Assembly: GCA_001642005.1 (NCBI GenBank)
Contig: LWCA01000215.1
Span: 1 to 40,030, forward strand
Reading direction: 5' to 3'
Source of the DNA: Intoshia linei
Taxonomy: Eukaryota; Orthonectida; Rhopaluridae
DNA length: 40,030 nt
Part shown: piece after piece, positions 21,422-32,492 of the stretch
How the letters are laid out: each line of letters opens with the position of its first letter
How positions within the stretch are numbered: the stretch's first letter is position 1
The notes under the pieces: generated by a model
What the model saw: only the letters and a program-made list of their open reading frames with translations
Database searches by the model: none
What the model was told of the DNA's origin: nothing
Translations under genes and position numbers: made by a program

Positions 21422-22547
21422 TTGAAAGGATTTGCTACTAATATATATGTGTCTGAAAATAATGTCTATGAAGTTAACGTGTATTCAAATCCTTGTTCAT
21501 CTGCATTTATTGGAAATTATCTCAATTCTGGTTATAATTTTATCATAATGAATTGTAGAAAATATTTTGTAATGTCAATGAGGCGAAAATTATTTTATAA
21601 ACATCTAAATCATTTAGATTCTTAAGTTTAATTTAATTAAATTTAAAGTTTTTTTAATATTAATTATTTACTATTAAATAATTATTAGATTAGTTAACTA
21701 AAAAATTACGTTTATCTATTGTACAGTACAATATATTTTTTTTAATTAGATGGTAGCATCCAATATTTATCAAAAATTGATCCAATTTTTTTCATTATTC
21801 AAATATTCTGTCAAAATGAAGTAAATTTAATTAAAGATAGTGTAAATACAAATAAAATAAAAAAATTGCGTTAAAATTTAAAATGCATCATTGCTTATTG
21901 TAAAAAATATTATGACATTGCGTTTTTAAATTAGGATAGCTTTTCTGAATTTTACAGAACAATAAATGATATTGTGGACTCATCGAATTATACAAATGAC
22001 CTGAAAAATTGCTTAAAATATGTCTGTATAGACTCAATGAACAAACTTTGCCAAGTTAAAGGTTATTTCTATTCATCCAAGATTTGAATAATGTAATGCC
22101 TAATCATTAGATCAAGGCAATGTAAATTATTTCAAATATATCACTGAAAAAACTCTAGATTTTTTAATTAAAAAGGTATACTTATTTATGCAGAAATTTA
22201 GTAGTTTTAGATTGAAAAAATTCAAAATTATTTTATTGTAAAAGGACATAACATAGGTTTCATTCAAGGTTTTGATATTGAATTAAAATTTCAGATGCCA
22301 GTAAATTATATGCTTTTGAAATTGTAACGGAATATGTGCCTCAAAAAGTGGAAAATAAGTTGGCTAAAAAATTGAAGCAAGTTAACATTTTATGCATCTA
22401 ATTTTTACAATAGTATCGATACAACACCAAAAGTTTCATTAATAGAAGAGATGAGGGTATATTTTACTTTTAAATGTATATAATAAAATAGATACCAATG
22501 TCAAACACAACACCAAAATCGAAAACTGTAATATTTTATACTGTTAA
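21422..22547 (+). CDS. RNASEH2B: Ribonuclease H2 subunit B (start not resolved)
   Basis: Non-catalytic subunit of the RNase H2 trimer, which removes ribonucleotides from DNA and RNA-DNA hybrids in the nucleus. Exons to 21530, then 21750-21820, 21935-22061, 22111-22175, 22211-22256, 22295-22380, 22414-22456 and 22492-22547 keep one frame. Aligned landmarks: VYEVNVYSNPCSSAFIGNYL, DGSIQYLSKIDPIFFIIQIF (family VDPLFLLLHYL), the CIDSMNKLCQVK helix, NYFKYITEKTLDFLIKK (family YYKYSKEKTLKWLEKKV) and YAFEIVTEYVPQKVENKLAK (family [20 protein letters not shown]). The usual long tail with a PCNA-binding box is missing; the protein stops soon after. No ATG is found in the first exon, so an upstream exon probably supplies it. 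Introns downstream are 33-114 bp. Convergent with the next gene. Confidence 0.82.
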
Positions 22548-22711
22548 AAATTAAAAAAGAATATACATAAATCATTGTATAGAAAAAAAGAAAGAGTGTA
22601 TTGGTTGCAAAAGATACCCCATCGATAAAGTTATTTTATGGAAAAAAATTGAAACAATAATTTGTAAAAAACATATTTATTACTAAACTACAAATTCGTG
22701 ATTAAATTAAA

Positions 22712-23988
22712 TTATTGCACACACAGCATTTCGAGATGATGTAAATGTAAAATTAATGGAAATAGGTTCATTTCGAAATGGAAAAATTCCTCTTTAAATT
22801 TTGATACAGAAGATTCTGTGGAAAGATTTTCAATTAGTTTCTTTTTTATAACCAACAAACGCTTTCCTCCAATAATATCTTCAATATAATTCCTAAGTTC
22901 TTCATACTTCTTGTAAACATCTGAATTACTGATTACGGAAAAATTAAACAAAGCTTCATGAGTATCTACATATCTACCAACGTTTCCAGTTTTACGTCGA
23001 TTTTTATTGACAGTTGGTTGAATCATAGAATACGGAGGAGAATTGTTGTATGTCATACGCTCATTTTGTGAATTTTGTAATGGTATCATATTTGTTACTT
23101 CATTGGAAACGTTCAAGAAATTTTTAATATTTTTCTTTTTATTTTTTTTTAGTTTTTTGTAAAGTAAATTGTCTAGATTTGAATTGAAATTGGCCTGACC
23201 ATTATTTGACAATGCCGGAATTTTGTTTGGTGGTTCTTTCAAGTTGAGTGATTCAATGTTTGAAATTGGATTGGAAAGAGTTACAATGTATTTATTATCC
23301 AACAAATCCATCGTGTCCTTTGATTTTATTGAACAATCAAGTTTATGTGGTTTCTGCTCAATGTCACTAGTACTTTTGCTTCTTACATTCCCATGACCAA
23401 TGTGTTTCTTGCTCATGTAGTTTAGTAATTTTAATTTATCGTTTGATTTTGAATAATCAATCGGGTTTTGAGGTTGACAGTTTGAATAATTACGATAGTA
23501 TTGAGACATTATACTTGGGGCACTGGGAATATTGTTCTTTAGATTTTGACGAGTAAAATTAAACATGTTTATATTGAAATTGGAATCATTACCCATTGCA
23601 TTTTTCAACTGAGTAAATTGCATGTTTGAATAATTTTCTCTTAATAATTCATCTCCGTTTTCTGTTAGAAAATGACCGTTTGTAGTTGACAGAGTGGACG
23701 TCATTGGTGGTGGCTTATACAGTAGTGATTTATAAGTTTTAGAATCTTCGTCGTAGGTACATTGAGCTATATAAGCAACTTTACATGGGTGCATGTCTTC
23801 CTTTTTCACAATGTCATCTTCTTTGAATCCAGCATTTAATAAATCGCAAACTTTTTCAACCACCATTTTACTCGACTTTTTTTTTGGTATTACTCGAAAT
23901 GGTTTGTATTCGTTTGTATCAGCGTCAACGGAACGACGTCGTATTCGAACTATTGTCGATCTACTTGCATTCAACTGACTAGCTACCT
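22712..23988 (-). CDS. Unrecognised protein with two N-terminal helix-turn-helix segments
   Basis: One large exon (23988-22712) after an acceptor TTTTAG; it needs one base from an unseen upstream exon. About 425 residues. The first segment, VASQLNASRSTIVRIRRR, is a textbook HTH recognition pattern. After a lysine-rich linker (VIPKKKSSK) a second HTH-like helix pair follows (MVVEKVCDLLNAGFKEDDIV). This paired arrangement recalls the bipartite DNA-binding region of Tc1/pogo transposases and Pax proteins. The middle is low-complexity, rich in N, S and K, with a basic patch KKLKKNKKKNIKNFL. The C-terminus (YEELRNYIEDIIGGKRLL, then NLFPLILHLHHLEMLC) is helical and weakly resembles the C-terminal helix bundle of some NEK kinases. 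No catalytic transposase domain. AATAAA follows the stop. Function unknown; nuclear DNA binding is an inference. Confidence 0.6.
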
Positions 23989-23999
23989 CTAAAATTCAA

Positions 24000-24918
24000 T
24001 TTTAGTTATAAATATCAAATGTATAAATGAAAGTTGTTGCATAAAAATATTGTGCAATATGCATTATAATATTAATGAATAGCTATAGAAATCATTACTG
24101 TTTTAAATTATATTGACGTATTCTCAGTCATCTCTAGACAAGTTATTTAATGAAATTATCATAGCGCTAGCGTTTCTGATTGGTCGAACGCAACCAGCTC
24201 CATGTGTTTGAACTTTGAACATTTTAGTGGGACCACATTTTAAAGACAACAACGTTGTTCTAACACTGTAATAACTGAAATTGAGACGATTGCAAAGACA
24301 ATGAGGAACCAATGCGTAACCTAAGCTGAACGCTTTTTAAATATGTATAATTTTGAAAACTCGACAAAGCTTTTCAAATTATAATAACCATCCTTATGAC
24401 GTGTCTCTTGCATTGTTAATTTGGTTAAAATGATATTGTAATATTAGTTTATAAAAAAATTAAAATTGTGCGATTTTGTTTTCGAAATTTCGAAAAAATA
24501 TTTAACTTTCTCGCCTCGCAAGGCAGCATCATTTCAAAAAGGCAAAACTTTTTTTTTATTGTATAACTTTGATAATTTTTTTAATTATATCCTTTTACAC
24601 TACTGTAGAAATATTGCGAACACCGGTATGCAGAACCGGGGTGAGGGGCTATGGTCATATGGGCCTACTTTTTTAATTTATTAATAGGTAATGTTGGAAA
24701 ATTTCATTTTCAACTAATATTTTTAAATTTTAGACAATTTTACTAGGCAATAAACGATCGATGAAGTTTAATGATTATCCCATTTTTATCATTTTATTTA
24801 TAAAAAAGTGTATAGGGACCTACAATTTCCATCTGACCGATCATGTTGGCTCTCTACGGTCCTGCTGGTATGTAATTAGCTTGATATTTAGACTCATTCC
24901 CAAAAGACACCACAGTAG
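24000..24918. other. Upstream flank of the HTH gene
   Basis: A less A+T-rich patch at about 24150-24320 contains GATTGGTCG, a CCAAT-box-like site on the minus strand, and may hold the promoter and first exon of the HTH gene; no first exon could be joined in phase. A second G+C-rich patch at 24620-24670 (ACCGGTATGCAGAACCGGGG) looks foreign to the region but is unassigned. Confidence 0.35.
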
Positions 24919-24926
24919 ATTATAAG

Positions 24927-25253
24927 TAGTGCAACCATAAGTACGAATTTATATGAAAAGTACGAAATGAAAATAACATGATTTCGTACTAATTAAAACG
25001 TGACAAATACCAATAACATTCTTCAGTGAAACTTACACTGAATTATATCAAATAAAGTTTAATATGAAGATGACATTTCTTATATTTTGAATCGACAATG
25101 CCAAAAAATCGATATAATTTTAATGAAAACTGTAAATATAATTAAATACTATCAACAATTATTTATTAATAATATGATAGATTATATCATTTATTGAAAT
25201 GCTATTATGGCTACTAATAACAAAAAATAGTACGAATTAAATATGGTCGCAAT
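24927..25253. mobile_element. hAT-like MITE, 327 bp, with 8-bp target-site duplication
   Basis: Flanked by ATTATAAG at 24919-24926 and 25254-25261. Ends are inverted and related: TAGTGCAACCATAAGTACGAA on the left and the complement of TTCGTAC...ATGGTCGCAAT on the right. An 8-bp duplication and GTGCAACC-type ends suit hAT elements. No transposase frame inside. Confidence 0.75.
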
Positions 25254-25588
25254 ATTATAAGGATAAAAATTTCATATTTGATTTGATTTTTTTACATAAC
25301 CATAAAGTATACATCGGAACCAGGTCTTTTGTAAATCTCAAATGTAAGAGTCACAATCACAATATTGGTTTTTTTTAATCTTGCATATAATAATGAAAAT
25401 CCTTTCCGCTCATCCGTTCTTTGACGAGAACCAACACTTGACAAATGCCAACATAAAGTATTATTTTGATCACTGCATAACATTAAAAAATGCTTGACAT
25501 CTGAATTACGTAGAAGTCTTACGTAAAATTTGGTCTCCTGAAGAAATGATTGAAAAAATACTATCTTTAATTTTTTTCTATTGACATA

Positions 25589-26103
25589 CAGTCCGACCCC
25601 GCTTTGCGGCTTACTCGTATTTTGGTGCACTTTTCCAGAATTATGTTGATTTTATAGTATTAGCAATATATATGAAATTAACCTAGGGTTGCGTTATTTT
25701 CCCCCTAACAATTCGGGTTTTCAAATTCAACTCAGGGCTCAGGGTTAAGTAAAATTTCTCAGGGTAATTTAATTATTTCAATCAAAATCATTAGATCAGA
25801 CATATTTTATTTATATTCTATAATTTTTTTCTCTATGGTGAAAGACTCTTAGTGTTAGCAGTTAATTTTATTCCACTACTTAGTGACACCCATATTTTTT
25901 GAAAAAGAGACCCCAAAAAAAATTTCACTTCATGATATGTCGCTTCGCTGCGCTTCAGCCAAATTTTGAGCTTCGTTCAAAAATTCGGGTTGAGAATAAC
26001 TTAATGTTGGTAACACTGAATTAACTCCGCTTTTGGGCCAAAATGTTGTAAATATATAAGTTTAATTCCTATAGTGATGACATTAATTTAAAATTATGTT
26101 TGT
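25589..26103. mobile_element. pogo/Tigger-like element, copy 1, interrupted and 3'-truncated
   Basis: Begins TA-CAGTCCGACCCCGCTTTG. Its first 90 bp and the segment after 26019 (TTAACTCCGCTTTTGGG, then TGATGACATTAATTTAAAA) match, in inverted orientation, the right end of the complete element at 26105-26680. It is split by the insertion at 25683-26018 and stops where the second element begins. Confidence 0.7.
25683..26018. mobile_element. hAT-like insertion, 336 bp, nested in the pogo-like element
   Basis: Flanked by AATTAAC on both sides (25676-25682 and 26019-26025). The empty site is preserved in the sister element (complement of GTTAATTTC near 26561), so the boundaries are certain. Starts CTAGGGTTGC and ends TTGGTAACACTG; both subterminal regions carry an ATTCGGGTT phrase in opposite senses... 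the right one reads ATTCGGGTTGAG. The exact superfamily is not certain: the clear duplication is 7 bp, or 8 with one mismatch. No coding frame. Confidence 0.75.
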
Positions 26104-26104
26104 A

Positions 26105-26680
26105 CAGTCGGACCTCGGATTGGGGCACCATTTTTTGAAAAGTGCCTCAAAATCAGGGGTTTTAATAAGTTATCTAATTTTTCATTGAATATTTAAACTA
26201 TTGCAATACATTCTGATATTATATTGGTTTCTATTAGAGTGCAATACTGTTTAGGGTGATATTTTCACGTAAATACCTGATAATCAAAATTTAATAAAAA
26301 TCTCAAATCAAAGTTATGAATATTTTTGTAATTATATACTTAGTTTTTAGAATTATAGTTACTTTCTAATCTAGAATAGTAATTTATAATTTATCAGATA
26401 TTAAAATATAGGCATGAATGAAAAATTAATGAATTCTGATAAATACATATGAAAATGTATGTATCATATTTAAATAAATATAATTTTAATTTTATGTCAT
26501 CACTAGAATTTATACTGATATATTTTATATTTACAACATTTTTTCCCCAAAAGCGGAGTTAATTTCACATATTGCTATTCCATCGATATAAATACTATAA
26601 AATTAACATAATTCGGAAAAAGTGCCCCAAAACATGAGTATGCCCCACACCGAGGTTTGCCCCAAAGCAGAGTCGGACTG
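26105..26680. mobile_element. pogo/Tigger-like MITE, 576 bp, TA target-site duplication
   Basis: Bounded by TA on both sides; left end CAGTCGGACCTCGGATTGGG, right end complementing to CAGTCCGACTCTGCTTTGGG. TA duplication and CAGTC-type termini fit the pogo/Tigger branch of Tc1-mariner. No transposase frame is present, so it would be mobilised in trans. Confidence 0.8.
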
Positions 26681-26682
26681 TA

Positions 26683-29600
26683 CCATATAATGAGCATTCA
26701 AAATTTACAATTTTACAAAATAATTGTTACTAAAAAACATTAAAATTAAATAATTTTAATAACGCGTACTATATGACAATCATTTATAATTTTTGGGTAC
26801 ATTAAATCAGTGTTCGCTCGATTGGATGACGCTGAAAAAAACTGGCATGCTATTAAATAAGTAGATTTATATTACGAATTTCAAATTTTGTTTAGTTTCA
26901 TGAATTCGAATAGTAGTTAGCAGGGGAAATATTTTGGTAATTTAAAAATTAATTTTTTTAGTTTTTATAAAAAATTTAAAATAGTCGTTACTATTACACT
27001 GAACCTTTTAATCACTGGATGCTGACCCTGCTATAAAGGATCTTAACCATTCATATTTCGGACGCCGAAAATCACATTATAATCTGCTACAAAAACTTTT
27101 TAACATATAAAAACTTTAAAAAATGATCAAAATGAGACCCAAAAAATTCCGAAAGTCTATAGTAACCGTGAGATAATGGTGAAGGCGAAAAATTAAATCA
27201 TGGATTTAAGAATAGCAAAATCCAAAAGATTGAGATTACTGGTTCGAATCAGTTTCATTAAGATTTAATGTCACGGCGAAAAATAGCTTTAATTCAAGAG
27301 GTAGAAATGGCAATTTGTTGCTAACAGTAACGTATATATTTTGACACAGTAGAAAACATTTTATCTGGGCTTCAAAAAACAACTCATCACTCCATCAGGT
27401 AATCCCTTTGTAGGACAGTCCCGTATTTTATTTATAAAAAAATGTTATCTTCTGAATTTTGAGAAATTTATAGAAAAAATGGCTTCACCCCTTATTTTTG
27501 CAAATCATAATTTGTGTATATACGTTTTATCACCATAATAAGAAAATATATTATCTACTGAAGTGGTCTCTAATGCAAATCCACGGACAACTATCGGTAT
27601 TTACGAAAAATATAATATTGAACCAAATCGTAGACTGGAACGGGGGAAAGCAATAAGTTATAATATTTTAAGTAACCTTCGAATGACTTAATGTGAAATT
27701 CCCCATCTCCGAGTTCAATTAACTCATTATATTCAACAAAATCACCGTTGTAAAAGTTATAACTAAGGGTTTATAAAATATTGAAAACAAAAATCAAATC
27801 TGAAAAAAAATCTTATCATTAAAATGGGATCTTTTCAGTTTAACAAAAAAATTGACATGTTTTCATAAGGCATGACAGCCACACTGCCACGAAAACATAA
27901 AAATGAAAAATCACGATTTTGATAAACTAGACAACTTTTATTAGTATTTATACTAATCAATAAACATGTGTAAAAAAACAATTAAAAACGTCATTAATAA
28001 ATATTGATAAAGATTACGTTTTGTCGTATATCCGTTGTTGAGTAAATTGCATACCCTTTTAACGTTATCATCAGTAATGTGAAATTTAGTTGTCATTGCT
28101 TGAATCTACAAAAACTTGATGACAATTTAACATTTCCAAATAATGATTTACCATAAACTATAAAAAATAAATATTCGTATACAGGTCAGTGTAAATATGA
28201 ATTCAAAGTAAATAATCTAGGTCTGACAATATTACATAAACGATAATAAATGCAGATTTGAATGACAATGTGGAATAGTCTAAACTTGCGATGGGGCAGA
28301 ATGTTCTAAATTATAAACATGCTGTGTAATTCAAATTTTCAGGCTGTTACGATTTAAATCAACATTGCTTCATGTCAAAAATTGCAGTCAGGCCAGACGA
28401 AATAGACGCAATCTGATAACACAATGACTGACGCAGTGCAAGAAAACATCTAAATTACGCGACAATTTATTGAAACTGGAAATTAAATTGCACAGACGAA
28501 TCAAAAAATAGCTATCACAAGTATGAATATCCGATAATTGACTGTCGGTTTTAGTACAGAAATTAAACTGGATTAAAAATTGCACTGGATGAACTGTCTA
28601 CCAGGGTTAGCCTGAAACATGTGTTATAAATCTAGATTTACATTTTACAATGACTTAATTATTCGGAAATGCACTATAAATTATTTGTACGGGTACACGA
28701 AGCACTCTATATCGATTTACCATTTGGGTTAATTTTAGCATCGTTTAATTTGGAACAATTATTCAAGTCTAGTCAACCAAATTTTCATGAAATTTCCTAC
28801 ATTTTTCAAAAAGAAGTACATACACAAGTTTTATTATTTCACTTAATAGTTGTCAGTTCTAGAGCAAATAATTTTATGAATGATAACTTTTAATTTGTAA
28901 TTACATTTCATTCATGTACAAATGTATTATTAATATATACTGAACCTTCAATATTTACGATAGGCTTCAATTATTCATTTGTGTTTACTCTCATAAATTG
29001 GATTCTAATGATTAATAATTTCAGTTGATAAATGGCTTAAAGCAGTCTATCGTTTTACAGCATTGAAGGTATCGGAATGATGGACTGGAAAATTATTAAC
29101 ATAACGACGGTACTCAATTAGTGGCCTTGATAAACCATGATTCATGAAATTATATAAATTCCAAGTTAAGGCGTGCAGCAAGTTTCATTAAAACTATGAA
29201 TACTTCCAAAAATAGGTATCCCATCGGGCCAGTGGTACTACTTATTTTTAAGTGGAGCTGAACAATATTTTTTATCTATACAAAACAATTTTTACGTGTA
29301 CTAACGACCTAAATGGAACTAGATCAATATCCTCTTATTTCACCATAAAAAAGTAAAATAAAAAAATAATAATAACATTTGAATAAAACATTAAATTGAC
29401 ATTTATAACAAACATCGTTAATCGTCGGGCGTATCCCGTACTATCTAATTTCAAAAAATGAATTTGTTACATGTCTAAATGGTGGTAACAATTAGGGTTT
29501 GGCACCTAGTCGACTTGCTGGATCACCCAACATGGAAAAAGTTTAAAATATTGTTATTTTGTCTTAAAAAATTAGACATCATTTTGACTAGGAATTTGCA

Positions 29601-30420
29601 TTTCTACCTTTCACTTCCATGTGAAATTTTTAGTCATCGTGTTTGCAATGTAGTAAATAATGAATAATACACATTGAACATATTTGAATCAATTATCCAT
29701 TTACGAATATATGTTGTAAATTTTACATTGAATGAATGACTGTCTGGCAAAATAACTGTAAATGCACTGATTGAACTGTGTCTGGGTTAATTTGATATGG
29801 GTTAACTTTACTTTCAAGTATAAATTTAGATTTTTTACAGTTTATACAAGGAAATCAAATTGGCACGAAATGTATCGATTTTGAATAATTGGTGCGATTT
29901 TTAGCACCATTTAATTTATAAAAATAATTTCAGTCTAATTAATCTAATTGGCATTTATTAATATGTATGATTAAATCAATTGTAAATAAATACATCAATG
30001 AACCCCCTTGTAAATAAATTTAGAATTTAAAAAATTTAATTATAAGTATTTGTATTTTCAAAATCAAATTAAATTTTAACTCGTACATTTATTCAATTTA
30101 TCAATATTTGATTTGTACTAGCAAAATTCTGTGTCGTAAATATGCTGACATGTAGCAAGTATTTTTGATATTTTTGTTCTTTTATTGGGTTTATAAGCCC
30201 AACAATCCAACATCATTTTGTACCTAAATATATTACCTAATTAAAATGATAATCAAATTAAATTAATCCAGCTTAGTGAAGCTGCCAAGTTTTCAGAAAA
30301 AACTGAGTTGGTATTTTTATTTTAAAATTTTTAGGATGTCGGTTTTCTCAATAAATGCTTACACACATCAATATGTCAGTTAAAAATGTATGCCTGTCTG
30401 TTAACATTTATTTAACAAAG
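26683..30420. other. 3.7-kb stretch without recognisable genes or family repeats
   Basis: Short open frames (28669-28893 and 29479-29667 on plus, 28388-28585 on minus) show no protein family, no phase-compatible neighbours and no convincing splice sites. The sequence is of higher complexity than the repeat-filled introns and lacks the dispersed-repeat phrases. It could contain distal regulatory DNA of the HTH gene, or unidentified non-coding RNA; nothing decides this. Confidence 0.4.
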
Positions 30421-30763
30421 TAATAGAAGTAAAGTTTTAAGAATACTAATTTCTAATAGTTTTACGAGAGTAAGGTTTTATCGCAAATTTTAGTTTCAGA
30501 AATTGAGTCCTTCAAAGTCAAAAATCCCAATTATCAATTTTTTTAAAAAAATGATAAAGTCCTAAAATTTGATAAAACATAAATTCTGAAAAGTTTTTTT
30601 AATCATACACATCATCATAAATCGAAAACCAAAAAAAGTTAATTTTCACAATTAAAACCTCAGATTACGCCTTTTTTAAAAAATGAAGTCCTAGAATTTA
30701 AAAAAATTAGTTATATCCAGTTAACACACACAAAAAATGTCAATCTGATAAAGTGACGCCTTT

Positions 30764-31337
30764 CAGTGGTGGATTCAAGGGGTGCAGAAGGTACAGTTGC
30801 ACCCCCTAAATTTACAAAAAAAAATATAATTAATGTTTTGTAAAATAACTGAAAAAGGTTTTAATTTATTAAACAATATAGATGGCGCATAATATTACAT
30901 GAACAATTGATCATGTGACTTGAGGCCTTTTGTTACATTGCAATTCCTTTTTTTCGATTCTATTTTAGCTGAACTCAACCTACGATTTTTCAGTGGTCAA
31001 CAAATTTTTGTGAAAAGATTTTCCCTAAATCCCACTTATTTTAAAACGAGTCATTTTGAAGATTTGAAAGAATTCGCAGAAAAATATGAATTATTTTTAG
31101 CATGCATATCATTAGATAAAGATTTCAAAGCAGAATATACTAAATGGAACAAAAAGAACTTGATTCAATGACCACTATCATACAATCAATCAAATTTGGA
31201 AACTATTGTATAACAACCTTTAAATGAAATTAAAAGACACGCTTTAAAATCAAACTAGACGCCTTGATATTAAAAGAGACGCCCTATATTCCTCGATCGC
31301 ATGCACCCCCTTAACTAGCCTCTTGGATCCGCCCCTG
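30764..31337 (+). mobile_element. hAT element remnant, 574 bp, with transposase C-terminal fragment
   Basis: Ends CAGTGGTGGATTCAAGGGG and, inverted, CAGGGGCGGATCCAAGAGG; direct duplication CCTTT on each side (30759-30763 and 31338-31342). The host repeat reads straight through the empty site in other copies (GTGACGCCTTCACGGTC). Frame 30920-31171 encodes FFDSILAELNLRFFSGQQIF, DLKEFAEKYELFL and FKAEYTKWNKK, the layout of the C-terminal region of hAT transposases of the ZMYM1/P52rIPK type. The N-terminal and catalytic parts are gone. Confidence 0.8.
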
Positions 31338-31630
31338 CCTTTATGGTCAAAAAAGCAATTTAGTAGTCATTTTTTTTATTAACAAAACAAAAAATTTCAA
31401 ATAATTAATGGCCCTACAATTTAAAACAAAAAGGTTATTCTAATACAGCTTCTTCCAGTTGATATAAATGCAAAATTTCAACCCCAAAAATCTCCGCATC
31501 CCAGTGAAAAATAAATATATTATCAACCAATATTTTTTAAATTTTTAAATTTAAATTAATGATAAATAAATGAAAACATAAATATTTATCCTACAATTTC
31601 AAAAAAAGAGAATTAACTGTATACGTTATA

Positions 31631-32492
31631 CAGTGGTTTCTGTACAATATGAATGTAAAGGGACCAGATATTTAAAATATTCATAATAGAGTTGGTTGTA
31701 CAATATGAATATGAATTAATAACACAGTGAATATTAACACAAATGTATAAGTATTTATTTTTGTAATGGAAAATAGTTTCTAGTAAAAGATCTGGTTTCA
31801 TCACAGTTAAATGTTATCATTTCTATATTTTTCTACAGCTTCAGAAAATAATTCTTTTATTTTAGACTCGCTTACTAATTTTGATTCTCCTATATTTTTT
31901 TTAATTTAATGAAATCTCTGGTTAAAAAAAAATTTAAACAACCAGTAGAGGCTTTAAAATCGTTCAAATTCAAAATACTGGCAATTTCCAGCACCATTTC
32001 TTTCAATATATTGCCACTTTCATTTATATTTAATGTCCGTTGACGTTGAAACCACTGATTCAATTTTCATTAGTTTCCTTAAACAAGGTTGTCTCATCTC
32101 ATTCAAATATAGATTATTACAATTAAAGATTTCTTCACAATTTTTTAACGACTTATTTATCAAACCTACTGAAATTGAGTTTTTAGTGGCTAAATATTTT
32201 TGAGATCGATTTGAATATTCATCAAACAGTTTAATCAATTTTATTTTATCATTTATCAAAAAATCTTTTTCTCTTCAAACTCATATTGAATGGTTACTTT
32301 TATGAAATTTATAAGTAACGTGATAGATAATTAATACAAATTTATGTTTATTTACACAAAATCATATTCACAGTTCATATTGAATGAAATTCATATTAAA
32401 AAATTTTTCTCATAATAAATACTATACAAATCTAACTTTTAATTTCATGAAATTCATATTAATACAGTATTCATATTGAACAGCAACCACTG
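31631..32492 (-). mobile_element. pogo/Tigger element, 862 bp, with degraded N-terminal transposase
   Basis: TA duplications flank CAGTGGTTTCTGTACAATAT on the left and, inverted, CAGTGGTTGCTGTTCAATAT on the right. On the minus strand the frame 32259-32020 encodes a CENP-B/pogo first HTH (INDKIKLIKLFDEYSNRSQK, then ISVGLINKSLKNCEEIF). Beyond a frame break, 32000-31800 gives the second HTH and entry to the DDE domain (NDFKASTGCLNFF, KIKELFSEAVEKY, and a CDET near the first catalytic aspartate). Stops and shifts interrupt it and the rest of the DDE domain is missing. Several TTCATATTGAA subterminal repeats lie inside the right end. Confidence 0.85.

Noticed and set aside
25292-25630. Minus-strand 112-codon open frame
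   Set aside because: It starts inside the pogo-like terminal repeat and its sequence matches no family I know; too weak to call, though it is the longest unexplained frame in the desert.
27236-27258. tRNA T-arm-like sequence CTGGTTCGAATCAG
   Set aside because: The T stem is one base short, no A-box, anticodon arm or acceptor pairing could be placed around it, and no second copy was seen; a chance match or a very old SINE trace.
30920-31171. Host gene encoding an 83-residue protein
   Set aside because: It is a hAT transposase fragment enclosed by terminal inverted repeats and a target-site duplication, so it is not a host gene.
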